From Nakamurella endophytica (lineage in GTDB: Bacteria > Actinomycetota > Actinomycetes > Mycobacteriales > Nakamurellaceae), in NCBI RefSeq assembly GCF_014646215.1, contig NZ_BMNA01000003.1:310001-374000 (forward strand): DNA of 64,000 nucleotides, in the 5' to 3' direction. Below the pieces are notes generated by a model. It saw only the letters and a program-made list of their open reading frames with translations. It searched no databases and had not been told where the DNA came from. The position numbers were made by a program, and so were the translations under genes. This document shows, one piece after another, positions 8,497 through 18,223 of the stretch (the stretch's first letter is position 1; each line of letters opens with the position of its first letter).

Positions 8497-9030
8497 TCAG
8501 CCGAAGAACGCCTTGTCCCCACCGAGGCTGACGGCGGTGTAGTAGACGTCGGCCGCCTTGTAGCAGGCCTCCTTGGCACCAATCTCCCACCAGCTGCCGT
8601 ACTCGCGCTGGCACTGGACCCTCATGTTGCTGCGGAACCGGCTGTCGATGGAGTTCTTGCGCGCGCGGGTCGGGTCGAACTTCGGCCGGACGCCGGGGCC
8701 GGAGGCCTTGCCGTAGTTGCGGTAGCCGAAGTCGTGGCGGTCGCACGACGCCTTGAACACACCGCTGTAGTGGGCCAGGACCAGGGCCAGCGCCGGGCTG
8801 ATCCAGACGGCCTTCGGCACGCTGCAGCCGTCCTTGGTCCAGTTCAGCTGGGTCGGGTACTTCTTCTTGTAGTGCCCGTAGTTGCTGCCGCCGACGGTCT
8901 CGTACTCGACCTTGCTCGCTGCGGCCTTGAGGGTGGCGCGGCTCGGCGCGGCCTCCGCCGCGGTGACCGACCCGCCCAGCAGCGCCAGGGCAAGGGCCGG
9001 GATGATGACTGCTCGTTGCCAGATCCGCAC
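8497..9030 (-). CDS. Secreted phospholipase A2 (prokaryotic type)
   Basis: Extracellular small phospholipase A2, 177 residues, releasing fatty acids from phospholipids. Seen: Sec signal peptide (WQRAVIIPALALALLGGSVTAAEAA, cleavage likely after AEA), then the family core with DGCSVP near residue 71 and CDRHDFGYRNYG near 101, which holds the His-Asp catalytic dyad. Four cysteines in the mature part fit the two disulfides known for Streptomyces PLA2. GTG 9030 is chosen because AGAGGAG lies 5-6 bases upstream; an upstream in-frame ATG (9069) would put 13 charged residues before the signal peptide. Followed by a strong stem-loop at 8429-8462. Confidence 0.88.
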   Translation of the reverse strand: MRIWQRAVIIPALALALLGGSVTAAEAAPSRATLKAAASKVEYETVGGSNYGHYKKKYPTQLNWTKDGCSVPKAVWISPALALVLAHYSGVFKASCDRHDFGYRNYGKASGPGVRPKFDPTRARKNSIDSRFRSNMRVQCQREYGSWWEIGAKEACYKAADVYYTAVSLGGDKAFFG

Positions 9031-9193
9031 GGGGACTCCTCTGTCGGGGCGCCGGAATTGCTGCGACACACAGACAATGGGTGTACGGCCGCCGGCCGGT
9101 CAAGATCGGCGGTGGATAAGTAAATTATTCTTTCGCGGCCGGCGCGAGGCGTGTTCCCGGTGCGGCCGGCCTCCCGCGACCTACCCTCGGCCG

Positions 9194-9877
9194 ATGGGTC
9201 GACGGTCGGCGGCGGAGACCCGGCAACTCCTGCTGGACACCGCGGTGGGACTGCTGCACGAGCAGGGTCCGGCGGCCGGGGTGCTGCACATCCGGCTGAG
9301 CGACGTGGTGGCCCGCGCCGGGCTCACCACGGGCGCCGCCTACCGGCTGTGGTCCGATCAGCGGGACTTCCACGACGACCTGGCGATCGCCGCGTTGCGG
9401 TGGCGCGACCGGTCGCTGATGACCAAGACCACCGATGCGATCGCACCGGTGGTGCGGTCGGGCGGCTCGCTGGCCGACGTGCTCCGGGCCGGGGCGGAGG
9501 CGAACGTGCAGCGGATGCCCGAGGACGTCGGCATCCTGGTCACCCTGGCGCTGCGGGCGGCCGCATACCGCCAACCCAGCCTGCTGCGGGCCGCCGCGGA
9601 ACGCCGGCAGGACGCCGTGGCCTCGTTCGGCGACCTGTACGGCCGGATGATGCAGCGTTTCGGCCGGCGACTGCGGCCGCCGTTCACCATGGAGCACCTG
9701 TGCGCGGCCTTCACCGCGGTCGTCGAGGGCTTCGGGGTGCAGACCGCCACCGGCGACGGGCATCCGTCCGTCCGGCTCCCCGAGGAGGGCGGACGCGAGT
9801 GGACCTTGCTCGGGGTCTGCCTCGCGGCGCTGGTCGACCGGTTCACCGAGCCGGGGGAGGAACCGGCACCGGCGTGA
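9194..9877 (+). CDS. TetR family transcriptional regulator
   Basis: TetR/AcrR-type regulator of 227 residues. The N-terminal HTH spans about residues 8-55 (RQLLLDTAVGLLHEQGP ... LSDVVARAGLTTGAAYRLWSDQRDF), with the usual Y-R-x-W-x-S/D end of the recognition helix. The C-terminal helical ligand domain is not recognisable. Divergent from the phospholipase gene across an AT-rich patch at 9110-9135, which may be its promoter. Ligand and target unknown. Confidence 0.85.
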   Translation: MGRRSAAETRQLLLDTAVGLLHEQGPAAGVLHIRLSDVVARAGLTTGAAYRLWSDQRDFHDDLAIAALRWRDRSLMTKTTDAIAPVVRSGGSLADVLRAGAEANVQRMPEDVGILVTLALRAAAYRQPSLLRAAAERRQDAVASFGDLYGRMMQRFGRRLRPPFTMEHLCAAFTAVVEGFGVQTATGDGHPSVRLPEEGGREWTLLGVCLAALVDRFTEPGEEPAPA

Positions 9878-9915
9878 CCGTGCCGGCGGCCGGGGGACTC
9901 GCGTACCCCTTGGCG

Positions 9916-10620
9916 CTACTCCTCGACGGCGCCGCCGATCTCCCGCAGGTGCGCGCGGAAGGTCAAGCCCGGCTCGCTGTTCCGCCGCTCGACAAACTCG
10001 GTCATCCGCAGCTGGTCGCGCAGCGACTCGCCGCTGCGGATCCGGTCCGCCTGCCGGCGCTCGGTGTCCCGGATCCGTTCGGCCAGGGTGAGCAGCTCCG
10101 GGAGCCGGTCCGCGGGCAGGAAGACCGCGCCGTCGTCGTCGGCGACCACCACGTCGGACGTCCCGACCGACCAGGCGCCGGATCCCGCCCGGTCGAGCGC
10201 GTCGTCCGGGCGGTCCCGCAGTTCCAGCGGACCGGTCGGCAGCGCACCGAGGCTGAAGACCGGCAGGCCGATGGCGCGGATGTCCGCGGTGTCCCGGTGC
10301 AGGCCCCAGAGGACGAGGCCGGCCAGCCCGGCGCTCGCCGCCTCCTGCACGACGAGGTCGCCGACGCACGCCTCGTCCAGCCGACCGCCGTTGTCCACCA
10401 CCAGCACGTCGCCGGGCAGGGCACCGGCCAGCGCCTCGAGGAAGACGTCGACGCTGCCGGCGTGCCGGGCGGGGAGGACGCGGCCCGCCACCCGGCTGCC
10501 GGGTTCGACCGCGCGCGTCCCCGCCGGCGCGCAGCGCACCGGCACGCCGGCGCGGAGGCAGGCGTCGGTCAGGTGCGCGGTGGTGAGGGCATCCAGTCGG
10601 CTGCTGGTCCGGGGGTCCAT
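9916..10620 (-). CDS. RraA-like aldolase family protein
   Basis: Member of the RraA / 4-hydroxy-4-methyl-2-oxoglutarate aldolase fold, 234 residues. Seen: TAHLTDACLRAG at the N-terminus, VLVVDNGGRLDEACVGDLV near residue 75 (D-N-G-G metal/substrate loop), and LVLWGLHRDTADIRAIGLPVFSLG near 105, where family members carry G-x-x-R-D (here G-L-H-R-D). HMG/CHA-type members make a metal-dependent retro-aldol cleavage yielding pyruvate. Last gene of the left catabolic arm, 22 bp after the M20 stop, so it may cleave the oxo-acid formed by the upstream enzymes. It is not a true RraA RNase E inhibitor by context. Confidence 0.82.
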   Translation of the reverse strand: MDPRTSSRLDALTTAHLTDACLRAGVPVRCAPAGTRAVEPGSRVAGRVLPARHAGSVDVFLEALAGALPGDVLVVDNGGRLDEACVGDLVVQEAASAGLAGLVLWGLHRDTADIRAIGLPVFSLGALPTGPLELRDRPDDALDRAGSGAWSVGTSDVVVADDDGAVFLPADRLPELLTLAERIRDTERRQADRIRSGESLRDQLRMTEFVERRNSEPGLTFRAHLREIGGAVEE

Positions 10621-10642
10621 GCGTCGACCGTAGGGGCGACGC

Positions 10643-12019
10643 TCACCCGCGCAACAGCTGGGCGAGAGCCAGCGTCAGCCTCGCGGCCGCGACGAGATCC
10701 AGGCTCTCGTCGGGCCCGTGCGGGTGGGATGCGGCATCCAGCAGTCCGACCGCCAGGACCGGGACGTCCGGGTACCGGGCGGCGATCATGGCCAGGAACG
10801 GGATGGTGGCCCCGCCGGCGGCCCAGGCGGCGGTGGTGCCCCACCCGCTCGCCGACGCGGCCTGCAGTCTCGGCTCCCAGTCCGCCGGTCGCGGTGCGAC
10901 GAAACCGTTCTCGGCTCCCACGACCGACAGCTGCACCCGGGCGCCCGAGGGTGGATCGCTCTCCAGCGTGCGCCGCAGCGCCGCCGCCGCGGTGCGCGCG
11001 TCGACCGTGGGGGGCAGGCGGATGGACAGCCGCACGGTGGTGGCGGCCCGCAGCACGCTGCCGGCCTGGTCGACCGGTGGCATGCCGTCCACACCGGCGT
11101 AGGCGACGCTCGGCCGCCACGTCTGCGCCAGCAGCTGGTCGGCCGGCTCGGTGGCCATCGGCCGCACGCCCGGCAGCAGGCCGAGACCGTCCGCGGGCGG
11201 TGGCGCGGCGGAGGCCTGCGCCCGCAGGTCCGCCAGCACGTCGGCAGAGGGATCGGCGTGCAGTTCCTCCACCAGGACCTCGCCCGTGCCGGCGACCTCG
11301 AGCCGGTCGAGCAGCTGGCGCAGCAGGCGGAACGTCGACGGGCGGACGCCCCCGCCGAGCCCGCTGTGCACGCCGGTGCGCGCGACCGTCACGGACAGGT
11401 CCGCGACGACGATGCCGCGCAGCGACGAGGTGATCCACAGCCGGTCGTTGGCCGGGACGAAGGCGTCCAGGCAGACCACGGCGCCGACGTCACCGATCCG
11501 TTCCCGCTCGGCGTCGAGGTACGCGGGCAGGTCGACGCTGCTGCTCTCCTCGGAGGTCTCGAGCAGCACGACGACGCGGGGGTGCCCGAGCCCGTCGGCG
11601 GCGAGCGCCCGGACCGCCGCGGTGACCATGGCCGGCACGTACTTGTCGTCGCCGCTGCCGCGGCCGAAGAGCCGGTCACCGTGCCGCTCCGGGTCGAACG
11701 GCGAGGTCACCGACCACCCCTCGCCGGCGGGTTGCACGTCCAGGTGTCCGTACACGAGCGTGGCCGGACCGGCTGCCGTACCCGGGATGTCGCACACCAG
11801 CGCCGGTGTCCGCCCGGCGCCCTGCAGGCGGCGCACCGTGACGCCGCCGCCGAGCTCGGCCGTGAATCAGTCCGCCGCCGCGCCGACCACTTCGTCGAGG
11901 TGGCCGCGCTCGGCCCAGGAGCGGTCGAACGCGGGGGACACGCTCGGGATGCGGACGAGGCGGGCCACCTCGGGCGCGAGCCGTTCGCGCCACTCCTGGA
12001 GCATCGCGTCCACGCTCAC
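10643..12019 (-). pseudogene. M20 family metallohydrolase interrupted by an in-frame TGA
   Basis: M20 peptidase/dipeptidase-like gene (CNDP/ArgE-like) read from GTG 12019, which overlaps the amidohydrolase stop as GTGA. The reading frame is continuous for 459 codons, but codon 51 (11869-11867) is TGA, in AAD-stop-FTAELGGG, where relatives usually have Trp (AAEW-type helix). All metal-site motifs lie after it: YGHLDVQPA, GRGSGDDK, LLETSEESSS, CLDAF and ASHPHGPDES. So either the protein is lost, or a truncated form starts at a downstream GTG such as 11836, or one base (TGG to TGA) is a recent mutation or sequence error. The remainder shows no decay, which argues for a very recent event. Role: probably amide hydrolysis after ring opening by the neighbouring amidohydrolase. 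Confidence 0.85.
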
Positions 12020-13383
12020 CACGCCGGCACCTGCCTGCGCGCCGGTCGGCCACCCGCGTCCGGTCCGGCGACCGGTGCGCCGTCCCGGACGAGCACCGTC
12101 CCACGGCGGACGACGTGCTGGACGGCGCCGGAGAGCCGGCGGCCCGCATACGGGCTGGCGGCCGACGCCGGGCCCGGCGGGTGGGCGGCGAGCACGGTGG
12201 TCGCCCCGGGGTCGACGACGACCAGGTCCGCATGCCGACCCACCGCGACGGCGCCCTTGTCCGGGAGGCCGAAGGCCTCGGCCGGCCCCGCGGCCGTCAG
12301 TCGCACCAGGTCCGCAGCGGTCAGCCAGCCGCCGGACAGCACACCGTCGAGCAGCAGTGGCAGCAGGGCGTCCAGCCCGGGCAGCCCGTTGCCGGCATGG
12401 GCGAAGTCCTGGTCCGGCTTCTCCTCGGCGGCGTAGCCGCAGTGGTCGCTGGCCACCAGGTGGACCGCGGAGCGCCCGTCCGTCAGGCGCTCCCGCAGGT
12501 CGGCGACCGAGTCCGTGCCGCGCAGCGGGGGAGTCACCCGGCCGGCGGCCCCGAGCTGCCGCCCGCTGTCCAGATCCAGGTAGTGGGCGCAGGTCTCGCC
12601 CCGGATACGGGTTCCCCGCTGGTGTGCGCGGGTGGCGGCGTCCACCGCGGCCGCGCAGGACATGTGCGCGATGTAGATCCGGGCGTCGACCGAGCGGGCC
12701 ACGGCCGCCGCCATCGCGACGGCGGCGGCCTCGAGGTCCTCGGCGCGCCGGGCGTCGTGCTGGGCGAGCGAGTCGGGAGCCCCCCGCAGGACCTCCAGCT
12801 CGGACAGGACGTCCCCCGGTTCGGCGTGCACGATCACCGGCAGCTCGGCCGCCGAGGCTGCCGCGGCGATGTGAACCAGCTGTCCCCACGTCGTCATGAC
12901 GGCCGGATCGGTGTGCGCCAGGAACGCCTTGACCGACAGCACCCCCGGGACCGCGGCGGCCTCCTGCAGCGACCGGGTCAGCCCCGCGGGCGGCCCGTGC
13001 CGGTCGACCAGCCGGTCCGGTGTCATGCGCAGGTGGAAGCCGAAATCCGCGTGACCCCGGCGGGACTGCGCCGTGGCCCGTGCGACGGCGTCGGGTAGAT
13101 CCTCCCCGGTGGCGGGGTACAGGTGGTCGAGCACCGTGGTGATGCCCCCGGCCACCGCGGACCCGCCGACACTGTCGAACGTCTCTGCGTGGATGGGATG
13201 GACGTGGGCGTCCACCACGCCGGGCAGCAGCCAGCCGCCATCGACGTGGAGCGTCCCGCCCGCCTCCAGCGTGCCGGCCGGGCCGATCGCGCCGATGCGC
13301 TCGCCGTCCACCCGCACGTCGACCGGGCCCAGCTCGGGCCGGTCGGGCAGCAGGGCCCCGGACAGCACCAGCGAGTCAGCCAT
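12016..13383 (-). CDS. Dihydroorotase/hydantoinase-like cyclic amidohydrolase
   Basis: Amidohydrolase-superfamily enzyme of 455 residues, close in form to allantoinase, dihydropyrimidinase and dihydroorotase, which open cyclic amides. Metal ligands visible: H-x-H in VVDAHVHPIH, carbamylatable Lys in SVKAFLAH, His in VIVHAEPGD and IYIAHMS, and Asp in VASDHCGYAAEEK. C-terminal beta strands (VGRHADLVVVDP) complete the small domain. ATG 13383 overlaps the FAD-oxidase gene by 8 bp and its own stop overlaps the M20 start. Together with M20 this makes a ring-opening then amide-cleavage pair. Actual substrate unknown; no pyrimidine genes are nearby. Confidence 0.88.
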   Translation of the reverse strand: MADSLVLSGALLPDRPELGPVDVRVDGERIGAIGPAGTLEAGGTLHVDGGWLLPGVVDAHVHPIHAETFDSVGGSAVAGGITTVLDHLYPATGEDLPDAVARATAQSRRGHADFGFHLRMTPDRLVDRHGPPAGLTRSLQEAAAVPGVLSVKAFLAHTDPAVMTTWGQLVHIAAAASAAELPVIVHAEPGDVLSELEVLRGAPDSLAQHDARRAEDLEAAAVAMAAAVARSVDARIYIAHMSCAAAVDAATRAHQRGTRIRGETCAHYLDLDSGRQLGAAGRVTPPLRGTDSVADLRERLTDGRSAVHLVASDHCGYAAEEKPDQDFAHAGNGLPGLDALLPLLLDGVLSGGWLTAADLVRLTAAGPAEAFGLPDKGAVAVGRHADLVVVDPGATTVLAAHPPGPASAASPYAGRRLSGAVQHVVRRGTVLVRDGAPVAGPDAGGRPARRQVPAW

Positions 13384-14551
13384 GCGTGGCCGTCCGGTGG
13401 GCGGCCGTGGCGAACCGATCCGCCGACAGCTCGGTGAGGTCCACGGTGGGCCAGTGACCGTCGAGGGCCAGGCCGACCACGGCCTCCGCGGCGGCGAAGC
13501 CGTGCATGAAGCCGTGGCCGCTGAAACCGGTGGCGTAGAAGTAGCCGTCGACCCCGTGCGCGGCGCCCACCAGGGCGCGGCGGTCGGGGGTGACCTCGTA
13601 GCAGCCCACCCAGCCCCGGGCGATGCCGGCGCCGGCCAGCCGCGGCCACCGGTGCTCCAGCGCCTCGCCCAGCTTCTCCAGCAGCTCCCAGGTGACCGTG
13701 GTGTCGGACCGGCCGGCCTCGGCGTCGGACGCGACGCCGAGCAGGACGCCGCCGCCCTCACCGCGGAGGTACAGGTCAAGGTCGGGCTCCAGCACGTTCG
13801 GCAGGCGCGAGGTGTCCAGGTCGGGCAGGTCCTCGGTGAGGAACTGGTGCTGGCGGTACGGCGTCACCGGGAGGTCGACCCCGACCAGGGCGCCGAGGGC
13901 CGGTGAGCCGAGACCCGCCGCGTTGACCACGATGTCCGCGGCGATCCGCTCCCCCGCGGCGGTACGCACGCCGGTCACCCGGCCGCCCGCCTGCTGGACG
14001 TCGACGACGCCCTCGTAGAGGCGGTACCGGACACCGAGGTCGCGCCCGCGTGCCGCGACCTCCGTGGTGACGTCCCCGGGTGATCCGAAGCCGTCGAGCG
14101 GTGTGAACGCCGCCATCTGCAGGTCGTCGGTGCGTGCACCGGGCAGCATCCGCCCCACCCCGGCCTGGTCCAGGACCTCGACCGGGATGCCGAGCGCCCG
14201 CTGCGCGTCCAGCCGCCCGCGGAGCTCGCCGGCGAAGGCGTCGTCCGCGGCCAGCGACAGGTAGCCGACCTGCCGGTACCCGAGGTCCACGTCGTGGGCC
14301 GTCTCGAAGTCCCGCCACAGTTCCCGGCTCCGGACGGTCATCGCCGCTTCGAGCGGCCACCGGAACTGCGTCCGCACGCCGCCGGAGGCCAGGCCGGTCG
14401 CTCCCTGCGCGATCCCCCCGCTGTCCAGGACGACGGTGCGCAGCCCGCGGCGCGCGAGGTGGTAGGCGCAGCTGGCGCCGACGATGCCCGCACCGACGAC
14501 GACCGCGGTGCGGGGATCGGTGCCCGGTGGGCCGTCAGCCGGTGGGGCCAC
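13376..14551 (-). CDS. FAD-dependent oxidoreductase (DAO family)
   Basis: D-amino-acid oxidase/sarcosine oxidase-type flavoprotein, 391 residues, expected to oxidise a C-N bond of an amino acid or secondary amine. Seen: Rossmann dinucleotide motif VVVGAGIVGASCAYHLARRG near residue 18, a substrate-domain core, and the FAD-closing segment YFYATGFSGHGFMHGFAAAE near 335 (G-x-S/G-H-G). Overlaps the GntR stop by 17 bp and the amidohydrolase start by 8 bp, so it belongs to one tight operon. Resembles the sarcosine/dimethylglycine-like branch more than true D-amino-acid oxidases; substrate unknown. Confidence 0.88.
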   Translation of the reverse strand: MAPPADGPPGTDPRTAVVVGAGIVGASCAYHLARRGLRTVVLDSGGIAQGATGLASGGVRTQFRWPLEAAMTVRSRELWRDFETAHDVDLGYRQVGYLSLAADDAFAGELRGRLDAQRALGIPVEVLDQAGVGRMLPGARTDDLQMAAFTPLDGFGSPGDVTTEVAARGRDLGVRYRLYEGVVDVQQAGGRVTGVRTAAGERIAADIVVNAAGLGSPALGALVGVDLPVTPYRQHQFLTEDLPDLDTSRLPNVLEPDLDLYLRGEGGGVLLGVASDAEAGRSDTTVTWELLEKLGEALEHRWPRLAGAGIARGWVGCYEVTPDRRALVGAAHGVDGYFYATGFSGHGFMHGFAAAEAVVGLALDGHWPTVDLTELSADRFATAAHRTATHG

Positions 14552-15227
14552 GGTGCGCTCCCGTCAATGGGGTTCCGATGAGTCCGGACAGCGCCCGGGG
14601 CGACCGGACGAGCACGTCCATGACCCGGTCGCGGGTGCCGAAGGCCTCGTGGTGCAGGTGCCGGCCCACCCGCGCCATGTCCGCCTCGACCAGAGCGTCC
14701 ACGAGATCGTCGTGATCATCGGCCATCTGGGCGGCCGAGTAGTGGTGCGCGCCGACCCGGAAGTACCGCGCCGAGTCCTCCAGGACGCGTCGCAGGGTCC
14801 GCACCAGGCGCTGGTTGCCGGTGAGCTCGGCCAGGCCCATGTGGAAGTCGGCATTGACGTCGACCACCTCGTCGAGCGTGAGGCCGGGCGCTCGCAGGGC
14901 CGCGTTGTGCTCGCGGAGCGGGCCGTAGTCGGGCGGGTCCGCGACCAGCAGTTCCGCCACGCCGCGTTCGAGGATGTAGCGGAAGGCCGCGAGCTGCTGC
15001 AGGTCGCCGATGTCCAGGCCGGCGACCCAGTAGCCGCGCTCGCGCCCGGAGACGACCAGGCCCTCCTGCATCAGCCGGCCCAGGGCATCCCGCACCGGGG
15101 TGGGGCTGAGGTCGAACTCCTGGGCGAGCCCGGACTCGGACAGCCGCGTGCCCGGCGCGATGGCCAGCGTCAGGATCCGTTGCCGCACCGCCCGATACAC
15201 CCCTTCCCAGAGCGCCTGTCGCGCCAC
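14535..15227 (-). CDS. GntR family regulator, FCD subfamily
   Basis: FadR-C-domain regulator, 230 residues from GTG 15227. HTH at about residues 10-65 (LWEGVYRAVRQRILTLAIAPG, then LAQEFDLSPTPVRDALGRLMQEG), followed by the helical FCD effector domain with D-x-x-x-H (DVNADFHMG) and a later His in a DDHDDLVDAL helix, which fit the usual metal-dependent carboxylate-binding site. An in-frame ATG at 15281 would extend it by 18 unusual residues into the promoter region, so GTG 15227 behind a GGGAGTGGGGG tract is preferred. First gene of the left arm; the natural regulator of both arms. Confidence 0.88.
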   Translation of the reverse strand: MARQALWEGVYRAVRQRILTLAIAPGTRLSESGLAQEFDLSPTPVRDALGRLMQEGLVVSGRERGYWVAGLDIGDLQQLAAFRYILERGVAELLVADPPDYGPLREHNAALRAPGLTLDEVVDVNADFHMGLAELTGNQRLVRTLRRVLEDSARYFRVGAHHYSAAQMADDHDDLVDALVEADMARVGRHLHHEAFGTRDRVMDVLVRSPRALSGLIGTPLTGAHRGPTG

Positions 15228-15268
15228 GTGATCGCCCCCACTCCCGTATCCGCACCACTCCGTGCGGC

Positions 15269-15297
15269 TTGACCAGTCCACGCCCCATCCCTACAGT
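15269..15297 (+). promoter_or_regulatory. Promoter of the right catabolic arm
   Basis: TTGACC (15269-15274), a 17-base spacer, then TACAGT (15292-15297), a good sigma70-type promoter aimed at the binding-protein gene starting at 15368. The predicted transcription start is near 15304, inside the palindrome at 15300-15311. Confidence 0.7.
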
Positions 15298-15299
15298 CC

Positions 15300-15311
15300 T
15301 CACTATAGTGA
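15300..15311. promoter_or_regulatory. Candidate GntR operator
   Basis: TCACTATAGTGA is a perfect 12-bp palindrome lying on the predicted start site of the right arm and in the gap to the GntR gene. Position and symmetry fit a repressor site of the FCD regulator encoded next door. Not matched to a known consensus. Confidence 0.6.
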
Positions 15312-15367
15312 CCACTGCGGTGAGCTGACAAACCCCACTGTCCGACCGACACTCCTGGAGGCATCCC

Positions 15368-16363
<996 letters not shown>

Positions 16364-16406
16364 CCCGTCCGGCGGTGCGCGGGGACCGAGCGGGAGGAGG
16401 GACGGC

Positions 16407-17126
16407 ATGGTCTGGGACTGGGACCTCTTCGTCGAGCAGCTGACGAGCACGGGCTTCCTGGAGGCGGCGTGGACCACGGTGTGGCTCACCGTCGTCGCCG
16501 AGGGTCTCGCGGTCGCCCTCGGCGGCGTGGTGGCCCTGGGCATGCTCAGCACCTCGCGACCGGTCGTGGCGATCAGCGGCCTGTACGTGTGGATCTGGCG
16601 CGGCACGCCGATCCTGGTGCAGCTGCTCGTCCTGTACTTCGGCCTGCCCCAGATCGGCATCCGGCCCAGCGTCCTGCAGGCGGCGCTGCTCGGACTCGTG
16701 CTGAACGAGGGCGCGTACATCGCCGTCCTGCTGCGCGCCAACCTGCTCGCCGTCCCGGTCGGACAGTCCGACGCCGGGCGCGTGCTGGGACTGCGTCGAT
16801 GGCAACGGATCCGGTTGATCCTGCTGCCCCAGGCGATCCGCACCTTCCTGCCGGCGCTGGGCAACCAGGTGAACAGCATGATCAAGACGACGTCACTGGT
16901 CTCCGTGCTGTCGGTGCAGGAACTGCTGGCGCACACCAGGGACACGGTCTCCGAGACGTACCGCCCCTTCGAGGCCTTCGCCGTGGCGACGGTCTACTAC
17001 CTGGCCATCTCCAGCCTGTGGAACCTCGTGCAGTGGGCGCTCGAGCGCCGGTCCGACGTCACCCGCCGGGGCGGCCGCCGCCGCCCCGCCGTCCCTGCCC
17101 AGCTCTCCCGGATCGGTGCCCCGTGA
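16407..17126 (+). CDS. Amino-acid ABC transporter permease 1
   Basis: HisM/GlnP-type inner-membrane subunit, 239 residues, with about five hydrophobic segments. Seen: TVWLTVVAEGLAVALGG (first membrane helix), YVWIWRGTPILVQL (conserved R-G-T-P-x-L-V-Q) and the ATPase-contact EAA-like loop SDAGRVLGLRRWQRIRLI followed by LPQAIRTFLPALGNQ. Pairs with the permease at 18220-18954. The stop overlaps the dehydrogenase start (GTGA). Clean family match. Confidence 0.92.
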   Translation: MVWDWDLFVEQLTSTGFLEAAWTTVWLTVVAEGLAVALGGVVALGMLSTSRPVVAISGLYVWIWRGTPILVQLLVLYFGLPQIGIRPSVLQAALLGLVLNEGAYIAVLLRANLLAVPVGQSDAGRVLGLRRWQRIRLILLPQAIRTFLPALGNQVNSMIKTTSLVSVLSVQELLAHTRDTVSETYRPFEAFAVATVYYLAISSLWNLVQWALERRSDVTRRGGRRRPAVPAQLSRIGAP

Positions 17127-18223
17127 ACAACTCCGCCTCGGTTCCCGTCGTCGTCGTGGGGCTCGGCGCCCTCGGCCGGTTCTTCGTCCGGGCCGCCGCG
17201 GCGGACCCGCGCATCGCGATCGTCGGCGCGGTGGACACCGATCCGGCCAAGATCGGCCGGACCGTGGAGCAGGTGACCGGCGAGTCCACCGGTGCGGGCC
17301 TGCCCGTGGCCGGCGACCTGGCGACCTTGATCCGGCAGGTCCCGGTGCGGCCGCAGGTCCTCGTGCACATGACCGAGTCGCGGCCCGACCGGATCCTGCA
17401 GCCGCTGCTCGACGGCATCGCCGCGGGACTGCACGTGCTGTCCGCCGCGGAGAGCATGTTCCACCCGTGGTTGCGCTACCCCGAGCACGCCCGGCGCCTG
17501 CACGAGGCCGCGACGGCGGCGGGCGTGACGGTCACCGGCACCGGCATCAACCCGGGTTTCGTCTCGGACCAGCTGGTGCTGGACGTGGCCGCGGCGAGCA
17601 CCGGGATCACCGGCATCCGGCTCAGCCGCGCGGTCGAGGTCTCCGACACCGGCCCTGGCGACGTCGAGCACGTCGGGTTCGGCCTGTCGGTCGAGGAGTT
17701 CCGGCGGCGCGTCGCGGACGGGCACGTCGAGGGGCACATGGGGCTGCCCGAGTCGTTCGCGCTGCTGGCCGAGCGCCTGGACCTGCCGATCGAGCGGATC
17801 ACCGAGTCCTGGGAGCCGGTGTCGGTGGACCGGGTGACGCCGTCCGCGATCGGCGACATCGCGCCCGGTCACGTCGTCGGCATCGTCCAGCAGGCCCACG
17901 CCTTCAGCGGCTCGGCCGAGGTGATGACCGCGCGGCTCGCGATGTACTACGGCGAGGGCTTCGAGTCCCCGCACGACGAGATCGTGCTGGAGGGGCTGCA
18001 CCGGATCCACCTGCGCATCGAGCCGGCGTCCGTGTCGATCCTGGGTGCCGCGATCGTCCTGGCCAACACGGTGCCGCTGCTGCCGGCGGCTCCTTTGGGC
18101 CTGGTGTCGGTGCTGGACCTGCCGACGCGCACCCCGCGGTCGGACCTGCGCTACCTGGTCGACGGCGCGGCGTCCCGGCCGGGGCACATCGTGCTCGAGC
18201 AGGTCGGGTCCGCGCCGGAATGA
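17123..18223 (+). CDS. 2,4-diaminopentanoate dehydrogenase-like / DapB-like NAD(P)-dependent amine dehydrogenase
   Basis: Soluble NAD(P)-binding enzyme of 366 residues. N-terminal Rossmann domain [18 protein letters not shown] with an acid in [12 protein letters not shown]; middle motif [16 protein letters not shown], the hallmark G-x-N-P-G-F of the DapB-like amine dehydrogenase group that includes 2,4-diaminopentanoate dehydrogenase of ornithine fermentation; then [17 protein letters not shown] 17123 overlaps the first permease and its own stop overlaps the second permease (ATGA), so the enzyme is inserted between two halves of one transporter. It probably makes or deaminates an alpha-amino group of the imported compound. 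Exact substrate unknown. Confidence 0.8.
   Translation: MNNSASVPVVVVGLGALGRFFVRAAAADPRIAIVGAVDTDPAKIGRTVEQVTGESTGAGLPVAGDLATLIRQVPVRPQVLVHMTESRPDRILQPLLDGIAAGLHVLSAAESMFHPWLRYPEHARRLHEAATAAGVTVTGTGINPGFVSDQLVLDVAAASTGITGIRLSRAVEVSDTGPGDVEHVGFGLSVEEFRRRVADGHVEGHMGLPESFALLAERLDLPIERITESWEPVSVDRVTPSAIGDIAPGHVVGIVQQAHAFSGSAEVMTARLAMYYGEGFESPHDEIVLEGLHRIHLRIEPASVSILGAAIVLANTVPLLPAAPLGLVSVLDLPTRTPRSDLRYLVDGAASRPGHIVLEQVGSAPE

Noticed and set aside
11820..11900. TGA in the M20 gene as selenocysteine, helped by a GCCGAGCTCGGC palindrome 8 bases after it.
   Set aside because: The position corresponds to Trp in relatives, the palindrome is a tiny stem without a SECIS-like bulged shape, and no selenoprotein genes are in the window.
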